From: Archangium gephyra
GTDB taxonomy: Bacteria > Myxococcota > Myxococcia > Myxococcales > Myxococcaceae
Assembly (NCBI GenBank): GCA_003243425.1
Contig: QFQP01000001.1
Span: 496,001-560,000, forward strand
Length of the DNA: 64,000 nucleotides
Direction: 5' to 3'
Shown here: piece after piece, positions 39,082 to 47,540 of the stretch
Layout: each line of letters begins with the position of its first letter
How positions within the stretch are numbered: position 1 is the first letter of the stretch
The notes under the pieces: model-generated
Told to the model about the DNA's origin: nothing
What the model saw: the letters and a program-made list of their open reading frames with translations, nothing else
Database searches by the model: none
Made by a program: the position numbers and the translations under genes

Positions 39082-39826
39082 GGGAGGCCTCCTCCAGGAA
39101 CAGCGCCTGATTCGCGAGCCGCACTTCGAAGAAGCGTTTGTACGCCGCGCGCACGTCGTTGGCCGTCGCGAAGCCCGGTTCGTTCTCGAGCCACTCGTCG
39201 GGAATGGGCGCCAGCACGTCGTCCAACTGCTGCGAGCTCAGCTTGAAGCGCACGGCTTCGACGTCTCTGGCGAACGGCAACAACACGTGCTGCCGAATGG
39301 GCGCAAACGGGCTGCGCGCGGCCTCTTCGGGGTTGCCCCAGCCGTGGTGAAAATAGAGCGCTGCGCCGTGGTCGATGAGCCAGACGTGCTTGTGCCACGA
39401 CAGCAGGTTGGGGTTCTTCGCGGTGCGGTCGACGTTCAACGTGAGCGCATCGAAGGCGACGATCTTCGAGGCCAGCTCGTCGGTGAGCGCGCCGCGCACC
39501 AGCGGGTCGAAGGTGATGCTGCCGGGCAGATAATCGAGGCCCACGTTGAGGCCGGCGCTCGCATTGAGCAGGTCGCGAATCTCGTCGTGCGGCTCGTTGC
39601 GGCCGAACTTCGGGTCGAGCTCGAGCAGCACGACTTCGGGCACCGGCAGCCCGAGCGCCTTGCCGAGGCCGCCGCAGATGATCTCCGCGAGCAGCGCCTT
39701 CTTTCCCTGACCTGCGCCGCGGAACTTGGCGACGTACAGCCCGTCGTCAGACGCTTCGACGATGGCCGGGAGCGAGCCGCCTTCTCTCAAGGGGCGTACG
39801 TAACGCGTGACGGTGAGCGACTTCAC
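39059..39826 (-). CDS. HipA-like kinase domain protein (HipA_2 type)
   Basis: 255 residues. Contains a HipA-like phosphotransferase core: GLYVAKFRGAGQGKKALLAEI (ATP-binding Lys), then DALTLNVDRTAKNPNLL (catalytic Asp loop, N-x-D-R...NPN) and WLIDHGAALYF (metal-binding DFG equivalent). It lacks the extra domains of HipA toxins and the HipB partner. The next gene is a DUF3037 protein with overlapping ends. The pair is probably a kinase plus accessory protein; a toxin-antitoxin role is not demonstrated. Confidence 0.72.
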   Translation of the reverse strand: MKSLTVTRYVRPLREGGSLPAIVEASDDGLYVAKFRGAGQGKKALLAEIICGGLGKALGLPVPEVVLLELDPKFGRNEPHDEIRDLLNASAGLNVGLDYLPGSITFDPLVRGALTDELASKIVAFDALTLNVDRTAKNPNLLSWHKHVWLIDHGAALYFHHGWGNPEEAARSPFAPIRQHVLLPFARDVEAVRFKLSSQQLDDVLAPIPDEWLENEPGFATANDVRAAYKRFFEVRLANQALFLEEASRARAQLV

Positions 39827-39841
39827 GCGGCCCCCCTTAGC

Positions 39842-40048
39842 TCAGTGCCCGGGCGCGAACACGAGCACCTCGCGACGCGCGCGCCGGAACGCTTCGACGG
39901 CCGCGCGCAGCTCGCCGTACTTCTCCCTCGGCAGCTCGGTGATGTCCTGAAAGAGCCTTCGCCTGATGCGCACGCCACCGGGAATGCGCTCGTAGGACAC
40001 CTCGACCTTGAAGCCCTCAAGCCCGTCGGCGCCGCGCCGCCGCTGCAC
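39842..40048 (-). CDS. Small hypothetical protein, possibly a remnant
   Basis: 68 residues if GTG 40048 is the start, 12 bases after the stop of the TRIC gene; the frame is open back to 40117, overlapping that gene. The sequence is basic and helical (RRLFQDITELPREKYGELRAAVEAF). It resembles the C-terminal end of a longer DUF3857/transglutaminase-type protein, and I see no further upstream part, so it may be a fragment. Low support. Confidence 0.35.
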   Translation of the reverse strand: MQRRRGADGLEGFKVEVSYERIPGGVRIRRRLFQDITELPREKYGELRAAVEAFRRARREVLVFAPGH

Positions 40049-40059
40049 CCGCGTGACGC

Positions 40060-40491
40060 TCAGTACTTCGGCAACTGCCAGTCGAACTGCACCGCGAGCA
40101 TGCGCAACCCGAAGCAAACGGCCGCGCCCGCGAGTGACGGAATCGGTCGCGGCACCCCCAGCCGGTACAGCGTCACCAGCACCGTGCCGCCCAGCAGCGC
40201 CGCTACCGCGTAGATGTCGCTGTGGAGCACCACGGGAGAGCGGCCGACCAGAATGTCGCGCACCGCACCTCCGCGCCAGTCTTTGAGCGCGGCCACGGGC
40301 GTCGCGCCGAGGATCGCGTCGCGAATGATGCCGCCGCCCAGCGCGGTCACGAAGCCCACCACCAGCACGCCGAACAGGTCGAGGCGCGAGCGAACGCCGA
40401 CCGCCGCGCCCTGCAGCGCAAAGACGAACACGCCGCCGAGGTCAGCGACCAGCAGCAGCGTGTGGGCGCTCAGTCTCGACGGTGAAGTCAC
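40060..40491 (-). CDS. TRIC/UPF0126-family membrane protein, internally shortened
   Basis: 143 residues, about 55-60 fewer than the usual roughly 200. The first repeat is intact up to LGGGIIRDAILGATPVAALK (residues 51-70), then the text goes straight to GGAVRDILVGRSP (74-86), which belongs to the second repeat. The segment between (membrane helices 3 and 4 and half of 5) is missing, in frame. TRIC channels are homotrimeric cation channels whose two three-helix repeats form the pore. The shortened protein may be an inactive remnant or a different channel. Confidence 0.75.
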   Translation of the reverse strand: MTSPSRLSAHTLLLVADLGGVFVFALQGAAVGVRSRLDLFGVLVVGFVTALGGGIIRDAILGATPVAALKDWRGGAVRDILVGRSPVVLHSDIYAVAALLGGTVLVTLYRLGVPRPIPSLAGAAVCFGLRMLAVQFDWQLPKY

Positions 40492-40492
40492 T

Positions 40493-40894
40493 TCAGTTGT
40501 TCTTCACGCTGAACAGCCACGCGACCGGGGTGTCGTCGCCCGAACCGCGCGCCACGGTCACCAGGTTCTCGGTCGTCGTTCCCGCAGCGCCGGTGTTGAA
40601 CGTGAGCCGCGCGGTGGCCTTGCCGCTCTCGAAGGCGGTGGTCGCCCTGGTGACGTCGTTCAACTTGAAGATGACGTTGCCGCTGGCCTCGTCGGCGTTC
40701 TTGGGGGTGATCACCACGTCGTACTGAAAGCCCGGCGTCGAGCCGTCGGCGTCATCGGCCGGGTTCTGCAGCACCAGCGGCGTGCCGTCCTGGAAGCGAA
40801 GCGACGACGGCTTGCCACCATCGGGGTTGTCGGTCGGCGTGCCGCACGCAGTGAGCAGCAGGGCAGTGGTCAGCGTCGAGATGATCGACTTCAT
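40493..40894 (-). CDS. Small lipoprotein
   Basis: 133 residues from ATG 40894, with GAGG six bases upstream; an in-frame GTG at 40906 is the alternative. Lipobox LLTACG. The mature part is a beta-rich domain of about 110 residues (FQYDVVITPKN, GNVIFKLNDVTR, ARLTFNTG). It begins eight bases after the stop of ftsK, so it is probably in that transcript. Family not recognised. Confidence 0.65.
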   Translation of the reverse strand: MKSIISTLTTALLLTACGTPTDNPDGGKPSSLRFQDGTPLVLQNPADDADGSTPGFQYDVVITPKNADEASGNVIFKLNDVTRATTAFESGKATARLTFNTGAAGTTTENLVTVARGSGDDTPVAWLFSVKNN

Positions 40895-40902
40895 GTGGTT
40901 CC

Positions 40903-43900
40903 TCACATCATCGCCGCGCCGGGCATCTGGCCGACCGGCTTGATCAACACTTCACGCGGCTTGGCGCCGTCGGCCGCGCCGACGAGACCTTCACGCTCCA
41001 TGCGTTCGATCATGCGCGCCGAGCGGTTGTACCCGATGCGCATCTTGCGCTGCAGAATCGAGATGGAGACGGTGCGCATCTCCGAGACGATGGCGATGGC
41101 CTGGTCGTAGAGCTCGTCGTGCAGCTCGTCCTGCTCGCCTTCGCCGCCTGCGCCTTCCTCTTCGCGCGGCTTCAAGATGCTCTCGTCGTAGACCGGCTTG
41201 CCCTGCGCCTTGAGGTGGTCGACCACCTTCTTGATCTCGTGCTCGCTCACGAAGCAGCCGTGCACGCGCTGCAGGTGCGCGCTGGTGGGCGGCATGATCA
41301 GCATGTCGCCCATGCCGAGCAGCGCTTCGGCGCCGACCGTACCGAGAATGGTCATCGAGTCGGGCTTGCTGCGCAGCATGAACGAGATGCGCGTGGGGAA
41401 GTTGGCCTTGATGATGCCGGTGACGACGTCGGTCGACGGGCGCTGGGTCGCGACCATCAGGTGAATGCCGGCGGCGCGCGCCATCTGCGCGAGGCGGGCG
41501 ATCGACGTCTCGACTTCCTTGCTGGCGACCATCATCAGGTCGGCGAGCTCGTCGATGATGACCACGATGAACGGGAGCTTCTTCTTCTCGTCTTCCGCAG
41601 GCGCGGCGTCTTCCGTGGGGGCAGCCGCCGACGCGAGCGCGGCCGCTTCCGATTCACTCAGCTCGGGGTCGACGCGGATCTCCGCTTCCGAAGCGGCCGC
41701 TTCGGCTTCGAGTTCGGCAGGGGTGACTTCCGCTTCCACCGCTTCACGCGGATCTTCAGCGGCTTCACGCGGCGCAGCCACGCCGACCTCCAGACCGGCC
41801 GGAACCGACGGACCTTCACCGCTCGACGCGTCGGCCGGCACCGGGTTCTCACCCGACTCACCGGCCACGTCGACGATCAGCATGCGGCGCTTCTTCTTCT
41901 TCGGCTCGTCAGCCGACGGCGCGGCGGCAGCAGCCTCCGCTTCGACCGGAGGCGTCGCGGGCTTCTCGACGACCTTCGTCTCGATGACCGGCTTCGGCGG
42001 CGGCTTGATGCTCTTCGGCTTCGCGTCGACCGAGGTCTGCGACGCGCGCTTCTTCGCCTGCTCTTCGGCGACCATCTGGTTGTAGCCGGTGATGTTGCGC
42101 ACGCCGGCCTCCGACAGGAGCTTGTAGCGGCGGGTCATCTCGTCGACGGCCCACTGCAGCGCGATGGCCGCCTTGCGCGGATCGGTCACGACCGGCAGCA
42201 GCAGGTGCGGAATGCCCTCGTACACCGAGAGCTCCAGCATCTTGGGGTCGACCATGATGAAGCGCACTTCTTCCGGAGTGCTCTTCAGGAGGATCGACAT
42301 GATCATCGCGTTGACGCTCACCGACTTACCGGAGCCGGTCGTACCTGCCATCAGCAGGTGAGGCGCCTTCGCGAGGTCGAGGATGTACGGCATGCCCTCG
42401 ATGTCCTTGCCCAGGCACATGGTCACGCGCGACTGCGACTTCTGGAAGGCGTCCTGTTCGGCGACCTCCTTCAAGAAGACCATCTCGCGGTCCTTGTTCG
42501 GCACCTCCACGCCGACCACGCCCTTGCCGGGAATGGGCGCGACGATGCGCACGCGCATGGCTTCCATCGCCATCGCGAGGTCGTCAGACAGCGACGCGAT
42601 GCGGCTGATCTTCACGCCGGGTGCGGGCTTGAACTCGTACATGGTGACGACCGGGCCGGGGCGGATCTCGACCACTTCACCGTCGATGCCGAAGTCTTTC
42701 AGCTTGGCGGTGAGCTTCTCGGCCGTCGTCAGGTAGACCGACTTGTCGATGGCTGCGCGCTCCTTGCGGTGCACCTCGAGCACGTCGAGCGGCGGCACCT
42801 CGAACGCTTCGCGACCGTCGGTGAAGAGGAAGTCCTCCTTCGGCTCCTTCTTCGTCGGCTTCGGCGGCGCCTTGGGCTCCACGATGACCGGCATGCGCGA
42901 GAGGGCGGTGGCACCGGCGGCGGCACCCATCGCAGGCACGATGGCCGAGGTCTGCGGCGCGATGGCGCCCGCTGAATCCATCAGCGACGGACCCGACGGA
43001 ATGGCTTCCATCGGCGCCATCTTGGGCGACGACATGAACGCTTCGGCCGGCGGCGGAGGAGGTGCAGCAGCGACGTGCGGCGACCGCTGCGCTTCGACGA
43101 TGTTGGGCACGCGACGCGGCGGAGGCGGCGCCGACTGCACGAACTCCGCGGGCAACACGTTGTTGTTCTGCACCGCCGGGCTCATCTGGAAGGCAGCGGC
43201 CCACGCGGGATCTCCGTTGGCAGGCTGCGGCGCCTGCGTCGCAGGCGTCGGGGGGAGCGTGTCGGCGAGCAGGCTCGGCGCGATGGCCGCCGCCGCGGTC
43301 TTGCGGTTCTCCTTCTCGTTGAGGCGCGCGGTCTTGAGCGCTTCACGGGCCAGCCGCGCCGCTTCGCGCTCCACGATGGCCTTCTCTCGCTCGGCCTTGA
43401 GCCGCTCCTTCTCGGCGAGGTCCGCCAGGCGCACGTTCTCCTTCTCGGCGATGGCGCGGTCGGCCTCGTCGGCCGCTTCTTCCGCTTCGCTGGCCTCGGC
43501 CTCGAGCGCGGCGAGCTCGGCCTCTTCTTCTTCCAGCTCCGCGAGGAACGCGGCTTCTTCTTCGGCGGCCTTCTCGGCGGCCAGCTTGCGCGCGGCGTGG
43601 TGCTCCTTCTGCTTCTCGAGGAACGCGGCGAACCACAGCTTGGCGTGCTCCACCCCGACCAGCGTCTTCGCCCACACCCACGCGCACAACTTCAAGAACG
43701 CGAACTGCGTGCCGACGATGAAGGCCACGGCCGCAATGGCGCCGACCAGCACCACCGTGCCCACGGTCGAGAACAGCGCCGTGAGCAGACCACCGAGCTC
43801 ACGACCGATGAGACCGCCCGGGGCGTGCGCCCACGACGCGTCTTCGGTGAACATCAACTGGCTGAGAACCGCGCCGGAAATCAGCAGCAGCGTGAGCGCG

Positions 43901-44256
43901 GTGATCTGCGGCCAGCGACGCTTCTCGTGATTGCCGACGAAGAGCAGACCTGCGGCGTAGAGGCCGACCACCGGCAGCACGAACGCGCAGATGCCGAGCA
44001 GGCCGCGCAACGCCTCGGCGATGGCGTGACCCACCGGCCCGACGGCGTTCTTGAAGCCCGGCCCGATGCGATCTCTCGCGTCGAAGCTGGCTACCGAAAG
44101 CAGCGACAGAACGGAGATGGCCAGCACGAAAACGCCCGCAATCGCTCGGCGGCCGCTGTTTCCGTGCTGCATCTTCTTCTGGTTGAGCGCTTTGCGTCGC
44201 GTCGCGATCTCCTGCTTCGACAGCAGAGACTTCTCGCCCTTGCGCTTGACCGACAT
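40903..44256 (-). CDS. ftsK: DNA translocase FtsK/SpoIIIE with motor-domain insertion
   Basis: 1117 residues. Four membrane helices at the N-terminus, a long Ala/Glu/Lys coiled-coil-like stretch (about 195-330), a Pro-rich linker, then the RecA-like motor. Walker A is TTGSGKS (about 640), Walker B IIDELADLMM (about 899), followed by ATQRPSTDVVTGIIK and a C-terminal gamma winged-helix domain (SISILQRKMRIGYNRSARMIERM). Between the NITGYNQMV segment and LPFIVVIIDEL lie about 160 low-complexity Ala/Glu/Pro/Lys residues not present in standard FtsK. FtsK pumps DNA at the division septum and activates XerCD. Confidence 0.93.
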   Translation of the reverse strand: MSVKRKGEKSLLSKQEIATRRKALNQKKMQHGNSGRRAIAGVFVLAISVLSLLSVASFDARDRIGPGFKNAVGPVGHAIAEALRGLLGICAFVLPVVGLYAAGLLFVGNHEKRRWPQITALTLLLISGAVLSQLMFTEDASWAHAPGGLIGRELGGLLTALFSTVGTVVLVGAIAAVAFIVGTQFAFLKLCAWVWAKTLVGVEHAKLWFAAFLEKQKEHHAARKLAAEKAAEEEAAFLAELEEEEAELAALEAEASEAEEAADEADRAIAEKENVRLADLAEKERLKAEREKAIVEREAARLAREALKTARLNEKENRKTAAAAIAPSLLADTLPPTPATQAPQPANGDPAWAAAFQMSPAVQNNNVLPAEFVQSAPPPPRRVPNIVEAQRSPHVAAAPPPPPAEAFMSSPKMAPMEAIPSGPSLMDSAGAIAPQTSAIVPAMGAAAGATALSRMPVIVEPKAPPKPTKKEPKEDFLFTDGREAFEVPPLDVLEVHRKERAAIDKSVYLTTAEKLTAKLKDFGIDGEVVEIRPGPVVTMYEFKPAPGVKISRIASLSDDLAMAMEAMRVRIVAPIPGKGVVGVEVPNKDREMVFLKEVAEQDAFQKSQSRVTMCLGKDIEGMPYILDLAKAPHLLMAGTTGSGKSVSVNAMIMSILLKSTPEEVRFIMVDPKMLELSVYEGIPHLLLPVVTDPRKAAIALQWAVDEMTRRYKLLSEAGVRNITGYNQMVAEEQAKKRASQTSVDAKPKSIKPPPKPVIETKVVEKPATPPVEAEAAAAAPSADEPKKKKRRMLIVDVAGESGENPVPADASSGEGPSVPAGLEVGVAAPREAAEDPREAVEAEVTPAELEAEAAASEAEIRVDPELSESEAAALASAAAPTEDAAPAEDEKKKLPFIVVIIDELADLMMVASKEVETSIARLAQMARAAGIHLMVATQRPSTDVVTGIIKANFPTRISFMLRSKPDSMTILGTVGAEALLGMGDMLIMPPTSAHLQRVHGCFVSEHEIKKVVDHLKAQGKPVYDESILKPREEEGAGGEGEQDELHDELYDQAIAIVSEMRTVSISILQRKMRIGYNRSARMIERMEREGLVGAADGAKPREVLIKPVGQMPGAAMM

Positions 44257-44413
44257 GAAGTGACACCCCTGTAGAAAGCTGATCCACCGGGCACATTACG
44301 GGGGGGCCTCCGCCCCGCAATTTTTCGGCCTCGGTTTCTTCGGCGTGACGCAACTGCAACGCCTGTCAATTGCTGCGACGCCCGCGGACGGCATGGTCTA
44401 CGGTCCCACTTCA

Positions 44414-45832
44414 ATGGACGTCGGTTGTCCCAAATGTCAGACCGAGTACGAGCTCGACGATTCGCGCGTCACCGAAGACGGAGTGACGGTCAAGTGCACG
44501 TCGTGCGGGCACGTCTTCAGGGTCAAGAAGAAGCAGTTGGTGGTCACGTTACCGGCGAAGGACGGGCCGGGGGTCTCGCCGTTGAGCGACATACCCGTCG
44601 TTCATTCTGCCGACCTGCCGCCGCCGCCACCGTCGCGCGAGTGGAAGTTGCGCAACGCGAAGGGCGCGGTGGTGCCGTGCCGCGACCTCACGATGCTCCA
44701 GAAGTGGATCATCGAGAACAAGGTGCAGCGCACCGACGAGATCTCGCTGACCGGCGATACCTGGAAGCGCCTGGGCGACATTCCGGAGCTCGCGTCGTTC
44801 TTCCAGATCGTCGACGAAGCCAACAAGGCGCGCGCGCTCGAAGCGCAGGTTCGCAACACGCCGCCGCCGACCGCCGGGTCTGGCACCCCACCGATTCAGG
44901 GGAAGATCACCGACACCTGGAAGGGCGGCACGTTCACCACGCCCGCGCCTGAACCGCTGGTGCCGCGTGAGACGCTCGACGCACCGCCGCCGGTGAAGAA
45001 GCGCGACACCCGCAGCGATCCACAGTTCACGCAGGCCGCCGAAAACGCCCAGCGCCCGCGCTCGGTCACCGAGACGCTGCAGGGTGGAAAGTTTCCCGCG
45101 GTTCCTCCTCCGGCGCCGAAACCTGAACCGAGCGAAGAGGAGCTTCGTCGCGCGGTGGGCAAGGGCGGCGGCGGCAAGTGGCTCGCCCTCGTCATCGTCG
45201 GCCTGCTGGTCGGCGGCGGCGTCGGCTACTACTTCGGCATCTACGAGCCCGAGCAGAAGCGGCTGAAGGAAGAGGAAGAAGCCCGCGCGCGCACCATCGT
45301 GCCGCCCACGCCCGTCATTCCGGAAGTGGTCGACGCAGGTGAGGTCGACGCCGGTGTCGAAGATGCGGGCGTCGATGCCGGGGTGGAAGACGCGGGGGTC
45401 GATGCTGGCGTCGAGCCCGACGCGGGCGTGACGGTCGACGCCGGTGTTCCTGATGCCGGTGTGGCGGTGAAGCCCACGTTCGAGTCGTTGCTGCGTCAGG
45501 CCGACGCGCTCCGCAATCGTGAGAAGCCCGAGCAGTCGCTCGACTTCTACGACCGCGCCGCCGAACTGAAGCCCGATCGCGTGGAGCCCCTCGCCGGCCG
45601 TGGTCTGGCGCTGCTCGACATGGCCAACCCGTCGGCGGCGGTCGAGACCTTCGGGCGCGCGCTGAAGCTCAACGGTCGCTACGGCCCCGCCATCATGGGC
45701 ATGGCCGAAGCGCAGCGCATGTCTGGCAACAACGAGAAGGCCATCGAGTTCTACGAGAAGTACCTCGAGGTGCTTCCCAACGGCGCTGAAGCTCCGGTGG
45801 CGCGCAACAGCATCGAGCGACTCAAGCGATGA
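44414..45832 (+). CDS. ZnR-GYF-TM-TPR protein (GltJ-like N-terminus)
   Basis: 472 residues from ATG 44414, chosen because MDVGCPKC is the usual beginning of the MJ0042-type zinc ribbon (Cys5, Cys8, Cys28, Cys31). Next a GYF_2-like domain (EWKLRNAKGAVVPCRDLTMLQKWI...), a Pro/Thr-rich linker, one membrane helix (WLALVIVGLLVGGGVGYYFG), an Asp-Ala-Gly-Val repeat and C-terminal TPRs (SLDFYDRAAELKPD, KAIEFYEKYLEVLP). ZnR plus GYF ahead of a membrane helix is the layout of GltJ of the myxobacterial gliding machinery, where it binds MglA; here TPRs replace the TonB-like C-terminus. It is coupled to gatC by ATGA. Confidence 0.7.
   Translation: MDVGCPKCQTEYELDDSRVTEDGVTVKCTSCGHVFRVKKKQLVVTLPAKDGPGVSPLSDIPVVHSADLPPPPPSREWKLRNAKGAVVPCRDLTMLQKWIIENKVQRTDEISLTGDTWKRLGDIPELASFFQIVDEANKARALEAQVRNTPPPTAGSGTPPIQGKITDTWKGGTFTTPAPEPLVPRETLDAPPPVKKRDTRSDPQFTQAAENAQRPRSVTETLQGGKFPAVPPPAPKPEPSEEELRRAVGKGGGGKWLALVIVGLLVGGGVGYYFGIYEPEQKRLKEEEEARARTIVPPTPVIPEVVDAGEVDAGVEDAGVDAGVEDAGVDAGVEPDAGVTVDAGVPDAGVAVKPTFESLLRQADALRNREKPEQSLDFYDRAAELKPDRVEPLAGRGLALLDMANPSAAVETFGRALKLNGRYGPAIMGMAEAQRMSGNNEKAIEFYEKYLEVLPNGAEAPVARNSIERLKR
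45331..45463 (+). repeat. Asp-Ala-Gly-Val coding repeat
   Basis: Imperfect tandem units of 12-24 bases encode DAGVEDAGVDAGV-type sequence in the periplasmic linker of the ZnR-GYF-TPR protein, directly after its membrane helix. Being multiples of three, changes in unit number would keep the frame. Confidence 0.75.
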
Positions 45833-46116
45833 AGCTGGACACAGCGCAGGTTCGACACGTCGCGAAGTTGGCGCGTCTGGCGCTGAGCCCCGAAGAAGAA
45901 GCCACCTTCGGAGCTCAGCTCTCGCAGGTGCTCGAGGCCGTGGAGTCACTCGCGGCCATCGACTGCACCGGTGTTCCTCCGACCGTATTCGCGGTGAACA
46001 GCGTGGCGCACACGCGGCCCGACGAAGCGCGCGACGAGCTGCCGGTGAACGAGGCGCTCGCCAACGCGCCGCAGAAGGTCGGCACCAGCTTCGCCATTCC
46101 CAAGGTGATCGAATGA
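45829..46116 (+). CDS. gatC: Asp/Glu-tRNA amidotransferase subunit C
   Basis: 95 residues, normal length; ATG 45829 overlaps the preceding stop by ATGA, and its stop overlaps gatA by ATGA. Motifs HVAKLARLALSPEEEATFGAQL at the N-terminus and TRPDEARDE near the middle. GatC clamps GatA and GatB in the GatCAB complex that converts misacylated Glu-tRNA-Gln or Asp-tRNA-Asn to the amide form. Confidence 0.95.
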   Translation: MKLDTAQVRHVAKLARLALSPEEEATFGAQLSQVLEAVESLAAIDCTGVPPTVFAVNSVAHTRPDEARDELPVNEALANAPQKVGTSFAIPKVIE

Positions 46117-47540
46117 TCTCCGAGCTCGCGAAGGCGCTGGCCTCGGGCTCGAGGTCGTCCGAGGAGGTCACGCGCGAGGCGCTGAAGCGCATCGCCGAGA
46201 CCGACGCCAAGGTCGGTGCGTTCCTGCGCGTCGACGAAGCGGGCGCGCTGGCGGCGGCCCGGGCGTCCGATGCGCGCGCGAAGAAGGTGTCGCCGCTCGA
46301 CGGCGTGCCCGTCGCGCTGAAGGACAACATTCTCACCGCCGGTGTCGAGACCACCGCAGGCAGCAGGATTCTCTCGGGCTTCATGCCGCTGCGCGACGCG
46401 ACGGTGACGGCGCGCTTGAAGGCCGCCGGCGCGGTCATCATCGGCAAGACCAACCTCGACGAGTTCGCCATGGGCAGCTCGACCGAATCGAGCGCCTTCC
46501 AGAAGACGCACAACCCGTATGCGTTGGACCACGTGCCCGGCGGAAGCAGCGGTGGTTCGGCGGCGGCCGTGGCGGCAGCGCAGGTGTTTGGGGCGCTCGG
46601 CAGCGACACCGGCGGTTCGATTCGCCAGCCAGCGGCGCTCTGCAACGTGGTCGGCCTGAAGCCCACGTGGGGCCGCGTTTCGCGCTCGGGCGTCATCGCG
46701 TACGCGAGCTCGTTGGACCAGGTCGGTCCGTTGGGCCGCAGCGTCGAAGACTGCGCGTTGTTGCTGCAGGCGATCGCCGGTCGCGACGTCGACGATGCAA
46801 CTTCGTCGGACGCTCCGGTTCCCGCTTTCTCGGTCGAAGGTGGTGTGAAGGGCCTGCGCGTCGGTCTGCCGCGCGAGTACTTCGTCGACGGTATGGACCC
46901 CGAGGTCGCGAGCGCGATTCGTGAGGTCGCGAAGTCACTCGAAGATGCCGGCGCCACGGTGCGTGAAGTTTCGCTGCCCCACACCAGGCACGCGCTCGCG
47001 GCGTATTACGTCATCGCACCGGCCGAAGCGTCTTCGAACCTCGCGCGCTACGACGGTGTGCGGTTCGGCCACCGCGCCAAAGACGCGAAGCAGTTGCGCG
47101 AGCTGTACGAGCGTTCACGCGCCGAAGGTTTTGGCAGCGAGGTGAAGCGCCGCATCATGCTCGGCACCTTCGCGTTGTCGGCCGGCTACCACGACGCGTA
47201 CTACGTGAAGGCGCAGCAGGTTCGAACGCTCATCCGCCGTGATTTCGAGCACGCGTTCGCCGACGTCGACGTGATCTTGAGCGCCGCTTCGCCGACGCCC
47301 GCGTGGAAGCTCGGCGAGAAGCAGAACGACCCGCTCGCGATGTACCTGATGGACGTGCTCACGTTGCCCTGTAACCTCGCTGGGCTCCCGGGTTTGTCGG
47401 TGCCCGCGGCGAAGTCGAGCGGCGGCCTGCCCATCGGCGCGCAGTTGATCGGTCGTGCGTTCGACGAAGTCACGTTGCTGCGCACCGCGCGCGTCATCGA
47501 AGCGTCGCGGGAGCTCGTGAACTGGAGACCGTCGCTGTGA
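46113..47540 (+). CDS. gatA: Asp/Glu-tRNA amidotransferase subunit A
   Basis: 475 residues. Amidase signature: catalytic Lys in VALKDNI, VPGGSSGGSAAAVAA with the cis-Ser, and GSDTGGSIRQPAAL with the nucleophile Ser. It releases ammonia from glutamine for the GatB site. Overlaps gatC (ATGA) and a following small membrane gene (GTGA at 47537-47540). Confidence 0.96.
   Translation: MISELAKALASGSRSSEEVTREALKRIAETDAKVGAFLRVDEAGALAAARASDARAKKVSPLDGVPVALKDNILTAGVETTAGSRILSGFMPLRDATVTARLKAAGAVIIGKTNLDEFAMGSSTESSAFQKTHNPYALDHVPGGSSGGSAAAVAAAQVFGALGSDTGGSIRQPAALCNVVGLKPTWGRVSRSGVIAYASSLDQVGPLGRSVEDCALLLQAIAGRDVDDATSSDAPVPAFSVEGGVKGLRVGLPREYFVDGMDPEVASAIREVAKSLEDAGATVREVSLPHTRHALAAYYVIAPAEASSNLARYDGVRFGHRAKDAKQLRELYERSRAEGFGSEVKRRIMLGTFALSAGYHDAYYVKAQQVRTLIRRDFEHAFADVDVILSAASPTPAWKLGEKQNDPLAMYLMDVLTLPCNLAGLPGLSVPAAKSSGGLPIGAQLIGRAFDEVTLLRTARVIEASRELVNWRPSL

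Noticed and set aside
41119..42975. Plus-strand open frame antisense to ftsK
   Set aside because: Composition is Arg/His-rich shadow; ftsK on the other strand has complete motifs.
44290..44320. G-rich/C-rich short hairpin followed by ATTTTT in the gap between ftsK and the ZnR-GYF gene
   Set aside because: The stem is only about five pairs and lies between divergent starts, where a terminator has no clear sense.
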